A stretch of 64,000 nt of DNA. Origin: Jackrogersella multiformis (lineage: Eukaryota; Ascomycota; Sordariomycetes; Xylariales; Hypoxylaceae). Shown here piece by piece: positions 23,368 through 35,495 of this stretch (position 1 is the stretch's first letter; the number at the start of each line of letters is the position of its first letter). The stretch is taken from assembly GCA_902806575.1 (NCBI GenBank), contig CADCXD010000001.1:3224001-3288000 (forward strand). The letters run 5' to 3'. The translations under genes and the position numbers were made by a program. Under the pieces are notes generated by a model. The model saw only the letters and a program-made list of their open reading frames with translations, was not told the DNA's origin and searched no databases.

Positions 23368-26028
23368 TCAAACGTTGACGCCGATATCCGGCCCCCCTGC
23401 GGCTTCGACCTCTTCTCTGGCCCGCACGTTTGCGATGGCGCTCTGGAGCGCGCTCGTGAGGTCGATGTGGAATAACGGCCGATTGAGCCCATGCACCGCA
23501 ACCTTTCTAGGCTCCACGGTCCTGACAAAATCGGGTGCCTTATTTTTCGAAGCCGACTGCGCTATGCTGGAGGCCTTGCTTGGTCCCGGGGTGTCCTGAG
23601 ACGGAACTATAGTGTCCGGCTTGCTAAGTGTCGGCCGTAAGTTGCCCTCCTTCTCATTAGCCTCTAGCTCCGCTGCTGCTGCGGCAGATTCCGAGCCGCC
23701 GATCTCGGCAACGCTGAAGATGGACTTCCACCGGGAGTGTAACCCATCCGGGCGCGGTGTCGGGTACCCGAAGCCGGCGGAGACGAGACCTCTTTTTGTC
23801 CATCGGTTGCTGATGCAGGCGAAATGGAAGTCTACTAAATCCGGCGTCGTGTACCGGTCAAGCTGGTTGCGGACATCAATAAGTTGCTGCACTGATGTCA
23901 CGTCGACGTTATTAACTGAACTGAAGTCGAAGATTATGGCCTTCAGGGTTGGTAGTTCAGTGTTTTCCTGTTGACCTTTCTTCGGACCCGGATCGTTCCA
24001 TGGCCGGTCACCAGGGCGCGCGTATGTGTCTGTTCTAGTGCAGCGAGTATTGGCGAAGATGTGATTTGTAAGGTAGTCCAAAGTGTGGCTGGCGCTTGGA
24101 TAGTTAAATCCCTCAGAGAAACGATAGATGAAGATGCCAGGATAGGGACTAGCGACTTCGACTTGTGGGTTGGAGCCATCACCATGATCAATCGGGAGGA
24201 AAACGTTACGTGTAGGCGGCGAAAGGGCGGAATCGAAGATACCAAAAGTCCCATATTCGCCCATCACATTGCTGTCGTTTCCGATGAGGTGATCGTCAAG
24301 TATAGAATGCACCTGAACCCTGCCGAGGAACCTCCCGCGGGATTTCAGGACGCGGAACATGAACACGGCGAATGAGATACAAATCGTCGCATAGATGCCG
24401 TTCTCAATCGTCGAAAATATGGTAACGAACACTCCGACGAAGAAGATAATAACCTCGATGGGCGATATTCTCCAAAATTTATAAAGAGTATTTGGTGACG
24501 TGATGAGATCTCCGACGGCATGAATAATAACAGCGGCAAGAGATGCGGAAGGGATATAGAAGAAAACAGCGGTAAGTGCGTAGATAGCTAAGAGCACCAC
24601 AAGTGCTGTAATGACACCAGCAAAGGGAGTTCGGACACCGGCCTTGCTCTTAATCGCGGTGCGGCTAAAAGAGCCGGTAGATGGGTAGCCTCCGAGAAAG
24701 GGCGCGAGGACATTAGTCACGCCGATGGCAACCATCTCCTGTGATGGGTTGATCGAGTAGTTGTTGACACGACCGAAAGATTTTGAGATGGCAATATGCT
24801 CAATGAGTAAAACGATGACTGTTGCGGGCAACTCGCTAATGAAGGAACGGATGATATTTGAATTGATTTTCGGGACGGCAGCATGCTGGAAACCTGGTAA
24901 CTGTGAGAATTCCATCATAAAACGGAAACGGAAATGGAATAGGATAATTACCTCGAGGGACGTCTTTAAGGATTGCAAAGGCCGGATGGCTGCGACGATT
25001 CATATTAACCAACCAGCTGATCATGGTATACAACAGGATGACGAATACGGCTCTCAATGTCGAGAGGAAGAAAAACAACTTGTGATGGTTCGGAAACTTC
25101 TTTCCTGCCCAAGAGCACGAACCCCGGATCAGATAGAGCATCGCGAGCGCAGTCAGACCCATGGCTGCGTTCAAATCCGTCTTGCCAAGATATTTCAAGG
25201 TGTTGATAATCACTAGGTACGTCGATTCCCTCGTCGAAAACCCGGTAATGCCCATGAGCGTGGGGACCTGGCCTGCAGCAATGTTGATAGCAGATCCGGT
25301 CATGAAAGCAGCGAGAGATACTAGAGGTATCAATTCGACAATCCATCCACACCGAACCAGCCCAATGAAAAGCACGATAGCGCCAGATACGAGAGCAAGG
25401 GCGCTTGCAATGACCCAAGGTTCATCTGCGTACTCCGGGAACTCCTTAATGGCTTTGGCAACGACAGTACCGGTGACGGTAGATACGACAGCGACAGGCT
25501 TCTCTGTGTTAGCGGAACATCCAATTCTCATATATGGTTCTGCAGTAACTCACCCCAATAGTAATATCTTTAGAAGTGGCAAAGAACCAATAGATAAGAA
25601 CACCCATAAATGAGGAATATAAACCAAATTCCACCGGGAGGTTGGCCAGTTTGGCGTAGGCCATTCCTTGTGGCACGACAACGGCTCCAATGGTTATGCC
25701 TTGAATGAAGTCAGCTACGAACTAGGGAAATATCATTCGGTAGAGGGAACAAACCAGCAACAAGATCGCCGATTAACCATTGCAGATTATAAAACCCGAT
25801 CCAGGATAGAAAGGGAAATAGGGATTTGATATAGGTAGCTACACCCCGGCCCGAGGGCTTGATTTCTGCTAGCCATTCTGCGCTTGTAGGCTGCTGCTCG
25901 ACGAAGCTGTCCGCAGTGTTCGTTGAGAAGACAGACTCTCCCCTGGTTACGTTTTCCGCATCGGGGTCCTCTAGTTTGATACCTAGGACTTTTGCCAAAG
26001 TGTGGCTGGCTTGCCTCGACGGAGGCAT
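23368..26028 (-). CDS. Sulfate permease (SulP/SLC26 family, SUL1/SUL2/CYS-14 type) with STAS domain
   Basis: The model has four exons: 26028-25755, 25699-25554, 25498-24952 and 24893-23368 (TGA), giving about 830 residues, the normal size for fungal sulfate permeases. The splices restore family motifs exactly: LVAG/ITIGAVVVPQGMAYA, DITIG/PVAVVSTVTG and VPRG/FQHAAVP. A cytosolic N-terminus is followed by 10-14 hydrophobic segments, including GYPSTGSFSRTAIKSKAG and the SASLAAVIIHAVGDLI block. The C-terminal cytosolic part contains a STAS domain (ATLKAIIFDFSSVNNVDVTS-like core). The protein would import sulfate by proton symport at the plasma membrane for cysteine and methionine synthesis. In Neurospora and Aspergillus such genes are induced by sulfur limitation through CYS3/MetR; I did not find a clear CYS3 box upstream. 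The family assignment is very secure. Confidence 0.95.
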
Positions 26029-26803
26029 CGTAATAATGGTTAGGTACCCCTAACAAAGGTGACAAGTACCGGTGACTGCTGGTGAGATACGATGGACTTA
26101 TGATCGGGATGCTTTATGTAGTGGTCCTATGTGGAGATACAGATGGCCATCAGGGTGAATATCTGTTATGGAAAAGATCGTATGCCGTGATACGGGATAA
26201 CGAAGACGTAAAATGCCGATTCAGGGGTTGTGAATACTCCACAATAAGTAGTGAGAGAGAATATCGTATTATAATTTGAGTCGTTTAAGAATTCGATATT
26301 AGATGTTGTACTCAGTGACACGAGGGCTCGGTAAGTATAGTATTAGCAATCAGTCAAGATGCTGTCGTCGTCATTTTATTGTGATAGTGGAGAACGGGAA
26401 CAGTTGTCTGGGTAAGGTGCCTGATGTTTGCCTTGGACAGATATTCCCAGTGAAACGTTGAGAACGTCTTCCTTGCTAGGTAATTTGCTAGGGAAGTAGA
26501 AGTTTGCGTAGGAGATGTGCTTCATACATATACATATGTGGTGAGATTTTTATTATCACCCACGCAAGTCTAAATTACCTCGTAGGTCGTCTCTGTGGGT
26601 ACCCTAGGTACTTACTTGAGATCTTAAACTGCTACTAAGGGGCCGAGGCGTTAAACTTAGCATATAAAAACGCCGAGATCTATGTGCCTAGACGGACATA
26701 ATAATATTGTCTAGATAAAGCTTGAATAGCTATGGAAAGAAAAAAAGAAGAAGAAAAGGTTCTAGAATCGCGGTTAGTACTGCTGTGTATGTATGTACCA
26801 AGC

Positions 26804-26832
26804 TAGCAATTTTGTTAGCAATTTTGTTAGCA
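26804..26832. repeat. TAGCAATTTTGT direct duplication
   Basis: Two adjacent perfect 12-base copies of TAGCAATTTTGT, followed by the start of a third. Confidence 0.8.
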
Positions 26833-27514
26833 TACAGTCCGTCCTGGTGTTGCCGGGCGTGCTCCGAATTGGTTGGGTCCTCGATGGCGCAATCGGGTTT
26901 ATACCATTCGAAGTCTAGCGGGAAGTGTTCAAGTCGATCACGGTGATGTTTGACCATTATTAAGGTAGGTACCTCTTATAAGAATGATATAAGAATGAAT
27001 TATTATGGTGGATGTATTACGGTAGATGTATAACTCAGCCTTCGGACGTGACCGAAGCCCGACTTGAATAGAGTATTACTTCGCACTTGTCGTCATTAGC
27101 GAGCCTACTCCCCTCCAAATGGAACCTCAATGAAAAATGAAAAAAAAAAAAAAGCGACAGAGTCGGCAGTTATCCGTGGTAAGTAATCCATAATTGATAA
27201 TTGATAATGCTCTTGTACGTTCGAAAATTGCAAATTAGTACCTAGCAAGCAAATTAGATCTCGTGAGCAGACGTGGAGGAGTGCGCGGGATGATGTGGAT
27301 GATGTGGATGACCATGGGGAAAAGTTGAAAATAGGAATAAGCAATTGTACCCAATTACCTAAGTAGGCGAAGAAACCAGGTTTCTAGCCAATCACAAGGC
27401 TCAAACCCATATAACCCTGGTCCAAGCGTCGATGGCGCGATTTCTCCTTCTGCTAATGCCATATCACCTGGGCGTTATTTCTACACTACAGATATCCTGG
27501 AATGTCATATGTCA

Positions 27515-27553
27515 TTACCTACCTAGGTACCTAGGTACCTATACCTAGGTACA
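27515..27553. repeat. CCTAGGTACCTAGGTACC palindromic repeat
   Basis: Three CCTAGG centres separated by TACC/GGTA units form a highly self-complementary 39-base tract. Confidence 0.85.
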
Positions 27554-28586
27554 GATTAGACGGGTGTAAATCTAGCGTCGCTTTCACCGAAGATACTCTC
27601 TCTCCTTTTACCTATTACCTAGGTATCTAAATAGGTAATATGAAATAAGGCTGGTCTACCTACGAGTCTAGACTTTAGATTTTAATCTTTAGACTTATTG
27701 ATATCTTGCTAACTATGTAGTGTAGGCTGGGTACTTAGGTAGATATCCATCACGAAGTTACCTAGGTACTAGGTAATCCATTCTTAAGCGCTACGGTCTC
27801 CAAGTCATATGGGTGGGAGGCAGTAACCTTGTGACTTATCATGAGTGGTCACGAGTTGAAATCATTACTTTACCGAATATTAGCAAAAGTTAAGTAAACT
27901 AATAGTACCTAGGTATAATAATATAAGCTACACCTACATATGTAGGTAGTCTTATACAAATACGTACCTAGATAGAGCTCTTTATTTAGCTAAGTAGCTA
28001 TCCCCGATCTTCAAAGCCGGAGTGTTAATATTCTCCTACCTAGGATACAATCACGCAAGGCAACCGTACCTGCAGATATCTGGGGGCCTAGGTACAGGGA
28101 ATTCTTGGCGAATCGCGAATCGCGATCGTATCTAGGTCCCTAGCTGGAGAGGTTAAAGGCCTACCGACCGCTTATATTAGCGTACATAGTATTGAAACCT
28201 CATGTATTGTAACCTCAGTGTCTTGACATTAGTAATGTGAACTTATCACATGCTTCTCAAAGAGAATGTTGGTATACGTAGATTCTATATAACAATTCAT
28301 TATTATTAGTAAAAACTAGAAAAAGAAAAGTCTGTTGGTTCCCTATCGATTAAGTATATCTACATAGTATCATGTACAGTTGTGCAAAATTCTCACACTA
28401 AATAAATAACCTTTCTAAGCCGACGCGTTCTGCTCGCGTCAATATCCTGTGAATAAGATGAGGGGATCTGTACCTATGTATCTTAGGTACTTATACCTAA
28501 GTAGGCATTAGTACCTGCCTAAGAGGTTACTGTGCAGGCGGCAGGTACCCACTTCCCCGAGACCAACCAACCTCTTTTCCTGCCTT

Positions 28587-28625
28587 GATTTTACGATTTT
28601 TACGATTTTACGATTTTACGATTTC
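28587..28625. repeat. TTTTACGA tandem repeat upstream of Bub2
   Basis: Four near-perfect copies of an 8-9 base TTTTACGA unit end about 140 bases before the chosen ATG, so they lie in the promoter or 5' UTR of bub2. Confidence 0.8.
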
Positions 28626-28763
28626 ATTTCCTTGTACCTGATCGTCGCACCACAACTTCGAAAAACATGTCGAACATGCTTCTTCGCCAACATCGACGAT
28701 AGCTTCAATCTCCTTTGTCTCCATAATTCCTATAGCAGCAGCTATTGCTGCCCACCAGTCGAA

Positions 28764-30270
28764 ATGTCTAGTCCAACGCGGGAACCACTGCCGCCCTTCA
28801 ATATGCTCTCAAACAACTCCCACATCACCACGCAGCTCCACGCCCCGCCGTCGCCTCATACTCACAGAACGCTGCGCAAACTGCAGTCCGCGCATAATCT
28901 CGGTGCTGCCGCCCGTAATTCAAATCAGACCTCGTTAATATCCCAGCAAGTCTTCCGAGATCTCCAACAAGAGCACTACGCGACACCTACATCTCACAAG
29001 TCTATCAACCGATCTCCCCAGAGAAACAGAGCAAATTCGGACGCCGCGACGCCTCCGTCATCAACATTTCCTAATAACATCCTCATATCCTTAAATAGCA
29101 GGAGAACTGCCTTAAGTAGGACTTCGCGAGTAGCCGACACCATGTCCCTAGACAGATTAATTAGAGAGGGTCCACCTGACGGGGATGTGCGCGGCGCTTT
29201 GGAGAGCGCGCGTCTGAAGGTTCTAGACCAGGGCATCAGGAGCGACAGCGATGGAATGGTGCGGTATTCTCGGTGAAAGCCTGCAACAGCCAAGCTAATA
29301 CCATCTAGTCCCGAACTCGAATCTACGTCTGGCTCATTTTCCTCGATGCGCCCATCCTCGACACCAACGAATACCTCGGTTTGATACATCGAGGCGCTTC
29401 GCCAGCCTACTCCAAGATCCGAAACGATACCTTCCGAACCTTGACTACCGATCCCCTCTTCCGACGCCGTGTTAGTGAGGCGAGCTTGATCCGTCTTCTG
29501 AATGCCGTTGCCTGGAAGCTACACGATGCGAAGGAAGAGCGCCGCCCAACTAGTAGCAGATTATCTCTCGCTCCGACCGACAGCGCTAGCAGCTTCCGTA
29601 GCGATATTTCGCTGAGTGATACCTCGCCGTCTGCCAGGAATCGCGCTCGCGCTCTTACGCTCACAACAGAAGATTCTGATGCCACTACGTCGGAGCCCGG
29701 AACCTATGTACAAGGGATGAACGTGCTCGCTGCCCCGTTCCTGTATGCGGCTCGTAGCGAGGTAGAGGCTTTCGCCGCTTTTTATACCCTTTTGACCAAG
29801 GAATGTCCTGGATACATCAGAGGCGCAATGGACGGAGTCCATCGCGGCTTAGCACTGGTCGACAAAGTATTAGCGATCGTGGATCCCAAGCTTAGTTTCC
29901 ATTTGACATCTAAGAGTCTTTCGGCCGAGATATACGCCTTCCCATCCGTCCTCACTCTCTGCGCATGCACCCCTCCCCTGCCAGAAGTATTGAAGCACTG
30001 GGACTTCCTATTCGCATATGGGCCGCACCTGAACATCATATGCATTGTCGCTCAGTTGATTATGATGCGCAATGAACTCCTTATGTCCCTAAAGTAAGTT
30101 GCGCCACTGTAGATTATAGTATCGCGAGATTCTAACGAGCAATTAGCCCTAACAAGCTCCTCCGATCGTTCCCGGCTTTGCGAGCGGAGATGATCAAACG
30201 AACCGCTCTGGCTATCATCAAGATGATACCCGACGACGTCTACGCAGAGATTGTAAAGCACGCTCTCTGA
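28764..30270 (+). CDS. bub2: Bub2/Cdc16-type TBC-domain GTPase-activating protein
   Basis: Three exons (28764-29258, 29309-30093, 30147-30270) encode about 467 residues; both introns keep frame. The start MSSPTREPLPPF follows a long non-coding leader. After a Ser/Thr-rich N-terminal extension of roughly 125 residues come TBC-domain blocks: SRTRIYVWLIFLDAP, the catalytic-finger region YVQGMNVLAAPFLY, YPSVLTLCA-like FPSVLTLCACTPPLPE, and WDFLFAYGPHLNI. The C-terminus is IPDDVYAEIVKHAL. The YVQGMN-containing pattern is diagnostic of Bub2 (Saccharomyces) / Cdc16 (S. pombe), which with Bfa1/Byr4 forms a two-part GAP for Tem1/Spg1 at spindle poles and restrains mitotic exit and septation. A low-complexity insert (about residues 240-290) separates the first helices from YVQGMN. 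A Gyp-type Rab GAP is the alternative, but the sequence is much closer to Bub2. Confidence 0.9.
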
Positions 30271-31734
30271 CATACCATCGAGCGGAAGTACGTGCTTCCT
30301 CCCAAGATGGAGTTGAGTTCAAGACCTAGGTTTAGTTTTGGACCAGCCACCTTTGTAACAACAATCCACCACATCGAATCGGGAAGACCTTGGAATAATA
30401 ATGACGATAATACCCAAAGGCCGAGGTATTAGAGGACTTTGATTCCTCACGTCGAGGGGGTAACCGGAATAACGACCTTTTACACATGTATTAAACTCTT
30501 CTCGCGAGACGAGAGCAATGAGAGAAACGAGACAGGGGCACTTATTTCTTTCTTTCTGCATCCGTACGGCTACGGGGACATGCATGGCATACGGAGGCAT
30601 CAGTCTGGGTAAACCCCAAAACTACCTCTTTACGCTGTATGATACTGGATGATTACATGATGACGACCGGGGAAGAAAAAAAAAAGGAACCCAAGAGTAT
30701 GTGGTTCGAGGATTCATGAATCACGCTAATGAGGTTACGAACTTACATGTTTTTTTTCTTTCCTTTTATATTGGGTTTTGTTGCTACTGTTGCTACTGTT
30801 GCTGTTGTTATTGCTGTTGATGCTGCTGTTGCTGTTGCTGTTGTTGTACGAGTATAGGAGCGAAGCAAAAAAAAGGATTACCCGTAGAGGGATTGACTGA
30901 CTGATTGATTGATTGAACTGGACACGTTTACGCGTAGATGAATGCTATATACAACCGCAGCGCCTCTGTTGCCTGCTACGGCTCGAGGTTGAAGTTCGTC
31001 TAGTGTCGCTACGGAGTGTGATGTGATGTGATGGTTCTGTCTACCCAATTTCTCCCTAGCTACCTAGGTATCTAGGTGTAAATCTGCCTGCCTGCCTGCC
31101 TGGTAAGCGCACATACTAGTTATCAGGCTTCCTCCCCATTCCCTATTAACTGCTAGCAATGCTGAGAGACTAGTCGTTTCAATGTGTGCAAGCCGGGAAT
31201 CCAGGACTCGAATATTGAGCCTTCGCGCCTGGTTGGGATCGCAAGGGATGTTGCTTCGTCGGGCGGCTTGCCGCCCTCGGTATGTGCTATCCCTTAACGA
31301 CCTCGCCTTTACCTCCCTACATATTTCTGCCCCCTTTCCCCCTTTTCTCCTTAGGGGCATAGCGGAAATGGACCTGGTTATAGGATTAAGGGCTATGCGC
31401 TATAATATATCGACGTTAGATTCCTTAACAAATATTGGTATCTCGATATATCTCATGTTCATGATTGAAACATAGGAAGGGGTCACGAAAAGGGCTCAAG
31501 GACACTGGAAGCTAGTTACTGATGATATTATAAATTATATACCCGGCCTTGCCATCTTTCAGCAGACCTTCTTACCTTTCGCTTTATACTATATCCCTCT
31601 ACTCTATATTTAAACACTGCCTCCCATTTCTATGCTCCTGACGCCATAACCATAAATTCATTTGTATACCTCGTAACGCAAGAGAGTCCTCGCCTGTGAC
31701 GATATCCACCGAACCCACCCGCACAGACTTCACC
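30271..31734. other. 3' flank of Bub2 and promoter of the secreted-protein gene
   Basis: The stretch holds a poly-pyrimidine tract, a GTT/GCT microsatellite (30779-30847), a TGCC run near 31088 and CCTAGG elements near 31065. Short frames around 31064-31475 on both strands are not supported. Confidence 0.5.
30779..30847. repeat. TGTTGC/GTT trinucleotide microsatellite
   Basis: About 23 triplets of GTT, GCT and ACT, read as CAA/CAG on the minus strand. It lies beyond the Bub2 stop outside any supported coding frame. Confidence 0.8.
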
Positions 31735-32500
31735 ATGCTCGTCCTTTCGCTTATGCTGCTCGCTTGGTGCGGGCTCTTCGCTTTCGCGCAAGAGAAATAT
31801 GACCGCATCTCTATCGCGCAGCGCAAAAGGGAGGCGGCAAGTTGCGAACAGACCTATGGGAACGGTTCGGAGTCGTGTGGAGGTCTAGCAAGCACCTACT
31901 GCTTTAACCCTAACCAGGGTCAGGTAAGCAGGCAATATGCAGATCCTTGATGATCGTGGGGATGTTAACTCGAAACAGTCGTGCTGCGCAGCAGACAACG
32001 GATTTTGCGATTCAGGGAAGTATTGCGCGCCTGTCGCAGGCTACTGCTGCTTTGAGGTACGTCGTGAACCATCCTTACCTAAACAAAAAGAGAGTATGTT
32101 GCTAAACGGTAACCAGGGCGAGGATTTAGCGACATGCGCCCAGAACGCTGGCTTTGTGCTTCCAAGCTCCGTCTCGAACGCATCGTCTACGGGCGCTGTT
32201 GCGGTAGTCGAGCCAACAACCGTTGCTAGTCCCACCCTTACAGTAATTCCCTTCCTTAGGGAATCCCCAGTACCAACAGCAATGGATATCCAAAATGATC
32301 CGTGTTCACCTGAACCTGAACCTAAACCCGAAGTTGAAGTCGAATCCAACTCGACCACGTCTGTACCGGCCGTGATGTCGCACACGAACGCAACATCTCC
32401 GCCTCTTGTGCAGGTCTCCTTCACAGTAAATCGAGTTGCTGCTCCAGCTGAGAAGATATTAATAGCCGGAATAGTTGGTATTTTAAGTTCGCTCTTCTGA
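31735..32500 (+). CDS. Cysteine-rich secreted, probably GPI-anchored protein
   Basis: Three exons (31735-31923, 31979-32056, 32117-32500) encode about 216 residues. The ATG sits in a CACCATG context and opens a signal peptide, MLVLSLMLLAWCGLFAFAQ, with cleavage likely near AFAQ. The mature part has a compact Cys module: SCEQTYG, SCGG, YCFNP, SCCAADNGFC, YCAPVAGYCC, then TCAQNAG. A Ser/Thr/Pro/Glu-rich stalk with several N-glycosylation sequons (NAS, NST, NAT) follows, and the protein ends in a short hydrophobic tail, ILIAGIVGILSSLF. This architecture is common in fungal wall or membrane-anchored surface proteins of unknown function. The Cys spacing differs from CFEM, hydrophobin and chitin-binding type 1 modules. 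Tail-to-tail with the PAQR gene, with only about 190 bases between stops. The GPI call rests on the tail and stalk and is moderate. Confidence 0.8.
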
Positions 32501-32688
32501 AATCGGCTTCAAGTTATATATAGCCAGAAGGCGGAAGGAGGTGCCCAAGAGAAAAATTCGATAGCTAAGTGCTGGAATAATGCTAAGGAATTAGTAAGGT
32601 GAAGATCTATATCCTAGAAGTAGAAGGTTCTGAGTCGCCGAGTGTAGATATTCAGATACCATATCCTAGAACCGCTTGGGGACGCTGT

Positions 32689-34329
32689 TTAATAGGTCGG
32701 GCAGCCCATTTGTGCACGCTGAAATGCGCCAGAGAAAAAGTCTTGCATAGCAACGTAATGGTAAAGGATTCCACCAAGTACCGCAAGCTGTATTACTGTT
32801 AGTGATGGTGTGATTGATTAGATCCTCAAGGTTGTTAATACTTACGTGCCAAAAGTTATGCGCATTGCCACAGTAGTCGAACGCTCCAGGGAACCACCTC
32901 TCGGGGACTTTGCTTGCGTAGACAAGTGCCCCAATGACGTAGACGCAAAGAGACTTGATCAGATTCGAACCCATATAAAACTCATAGGCCCATTCAGGAC
33001 CACGCGTCAGGATGACCTGGAAGACTGGTAAAAAGCCAGTGGCGCCCAATCCAACAAAGAAGCCCACTCTCACCCAGGCCATATCTTGACCATTGAACTT
33101 GGGATGCCAGGGAAGAATTGTGCCAGCAATACCCAAGACAGCAGTGGCTGTTATATATGTCCACCGGCTAATAGGCTCGCAATAAAAGGCGGTATATTCG
33201 GTCGTCATAATCGACGCGGCGATAAGTAATGAAATGCCTGTGTAATCAATACATGCGAAGCGTTCCATCAGAGTCTGATCCGCAACGCAATTCATAGTGT
33301 GCCAGATGGTGCTGCAGACCAAGCACTTGCAAGCTGCGAAAAAGAACACGGCAGCAATGAAAACATCAGTCTTCGTATAGAGAGAAAAATTCGCAGATGT
33401 TGGGTAGAAGTAGAAGGCGATGGACAGGATCACCATCAAGCCAAGTGCATGTGTCCAAATATTGACCGTCTCATTCGATATGTCGAACATCGAGCGAACG
33501 CAGCCAATCTTGGATTCGGTGAATCGATACCCGTCCAGGATATGAGGATTGACTCTCCAGGGCACTGGAAGCTCATCATACTTGATCAGCCCCCTTTCTT
33601 TAGCACGAGCAACGGCTCTCTGGACGTGTTCTTCGACTGATTCCGCAGCGCGCCAGGCACGTTCGAGACCATCATCCACCACACCACGAGCACGCCCTAA
33701 ACTTTCGTCCACGACCCTTCGGCCTTCACCCATTAAGTTTCCAGCGGCATCGGCGGCATTCGCAAATCCTTGGTCGCGGAACTTCAATGCGCGGGACTCA
33801 AATTCCATAAGCATGCCGTCGAGGAGCTCAACACCAACGCGTGCCTTCTCATTCATCGACTCAGCTGCATCCAATGCCTCGTGGTATCTCGTGTCTAAAG
33901 TCTCGACCATAACCTGTAGTCGTCGCCGGCCGGCACCGATAACCTCCTCTGAAACTTGCGAGCATCTTTCTCGTACTGCTTGTAAAGTGGCAAATGTTTT
34001 GGATATGCTCGTGTCGAGGTCGATTAGTTCGCTGCAGCCCTCGAGGTATTCCAGCCTTCTCTCTAGTTCCGAGAGGAACAGATCAACCTGGCTTGGTTAG
34101 GACACTGATAGACAGGGCTTATGGGTTTCAAGGTAAATAAATATACCTTGAGCAGCAGACCTTCTTCTCCTTCCATGATCTGCTGTACTATGGAATGTCT
34201 TCTCTGAGGCATGAAGGAAGAATGCCGTCTCCGCCGTCGTGGTTCGTTCTCTTGGTTTGCCGTGCCAGTACTTCTGGCACCAAGATGATCTTCGTAAGAT
34301 CGAAGCGCGAAGGTCGACGTGCAAGACAT
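32689..34329 (-). CDS. PAQR/haemolysin-III family seven-TM protein (Izh/AdipoR-like)
   Basis: Three exons (34329-34147, 34087-32846, 32787-32689, TAA) give about 507 residues. The cytosolic N-terminal half (to about residue 235) is helical, rich in Glu/Arg/Ala and likely coiled-coil, followed by LPVPWRVNPHILDGYRFTES, the hallmark entry to the PAQR domain. Seven hydrophobic segments follow. Conserved features are ISNETVNIWTHALGL, the first metal-type His in CSTIWHTMNC, and the last-helix pair in AHNFWHLAVLGGILYHY; the final intron splits the FWH/LAVL motif and its removal restores it exactly. The long N-terminus resembles yeast Izh3. Family members are ceramidase-like zinc membrane enzymes or receptors linked to zinc and lipid homeostasis; localisation to ER or plasma membrane is not predictable here. 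Divergent from the THOC5-like gene. Confidence 0.9.
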
Positions 34330-35495
34330 GGCGGAGATAGTAGAAGGGGTGAGGTGTAAGATAACAGCGTAGCGAATAGTATGTAAGGCCTATTGGTGCC
34401 AGCTAATAATGCTAAGGCTTAGGCTGTTCTATACTGTCAGACGTCTTTGCATGAGATATGACCCAACCTCAACAATACAAATCTGAGCTGACCAGTTAGA
34501 GTATGGAAGTGCGCAATGCCTTCGAAAGATTGGCTCAAATGTTGTTTTGAGTTGTAATGTGAAAGATGCTTCTAAGGTTTTAAAACGCTTGAGGTAAAGA
34601 GGTGGAGTTATAACTTTCACATGTGGTGGATGGTCATTTCCATTGGTTGGGGCGGTGTCAAAGGAGGAAGCAACCGGACAAGACGGACAAGATTAGAGTT
34701 AATAGTTTAGATAAGATCTCAAACTCAATATCCACCGGGGTAGATAAATATGTATTATGCAAGGGCTGATCAGGTTCCCCACCATCGGAATGCCATACGT
34801 CTGCTTAATGCATTAAATACTTAGGTACCTAGGCACCTATTTAACGAAAAAGCTGATTTGAAATACCTGGCTTTCTGTATCGCCTAGGTATTTGTTATGA
34901 TTTAAACCGTCATAAATAACAATTTCTTTTAAATCGAGACATGCTGTAAATATGATGCTATAAATCTATTTCAGGAATAAACGCTTTGTGAAAGACGAAC
35001 AAACGAGTGCATTAATGATAATGTACATGTACGAGCTGACGGAGCTGTGAAAGCCCCGAATTGTTTTATTTGATGATTGTGGCGGAAATGAATGACGACC
35101 CCAATTTCCACTATGGTAGGTATTCACCAATCACAGAGACTTATTGGGCTTGGCTCATACAGCGTAGTACGTACACCAGCTGTAACGGTGATTGAAATAT
35201 CCGGGCCGAACTCGATCTATTGATTTAAGCTAGATGCGGGGTGCTTAGGTAGTAGGAAGTGCAAACCAAGCTACACCCTGATTGGCCACTTCTCCAACAG
35301 TGTACGACCGCATCTAGTGTATGTAAATTTCATGTTGATTTGCACATACATAGGTACCTAGGTAGGTACAAACTATACAAACTACACTCACTTTTTAACA
35401 GTCGATTGGCAGCTTGGGTTAAACTTAGCTTCTTTCTACCTTTTTCACTCACGATCTTCCTACTTCCTACTAACTTCCTCCTCCTCCCCTTCACG
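34330..35495. other. Divergent promoter region, PAQR gene and THOC5-like gene
   Basis: About 1.2 kb between two divergent starts. It is AT-rich, with TACCTAGG elements near 34825 and 35350-35369. No extra gene is supported. The frame that opens near 35259 is the THOC5 frame running back into its leader. Confidence 0.5.
35350..35369. repeat. TAGGTACCTAGGTAGGTAC element
   Basis: A single CCTAGG-family palindrome about 130 bases upstream of the THOC5-like ATG, within the probable promoter or 5' UTR. Confidence 0.7.

Larger units (their letters stand above)
26029..28763. other. Divergent intergenic region between sulfate permease and Bub2
   Basis: This 2.7 kb region holds both promoters. It contains a duplicated TAGCAATTTTGT unit (26804-26832), a poly-A run near 27140, CCTAGG repeats (27515-27553) and a TTTTACGA tandem just upstream of Bub2. 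No supported gene was found. Confidence 0.5.

Noticed and set aside
4375..26028. A sulfur-use gene cluster combining the TauD-like enzyme and the sulfate permease
   Set aside because: The two genes are 17 kb apart with unrelated genes between them, and the TauD-like protein's substrate is unknown; taurine use cannot be inferred from the fold.
32960..32985. A tRNA B-box-like GGGTTCGAATC on the minus strand
   Set aside because: It lies inside a well-supported PAQR exon and no A box or cloverleaf pairs with it.
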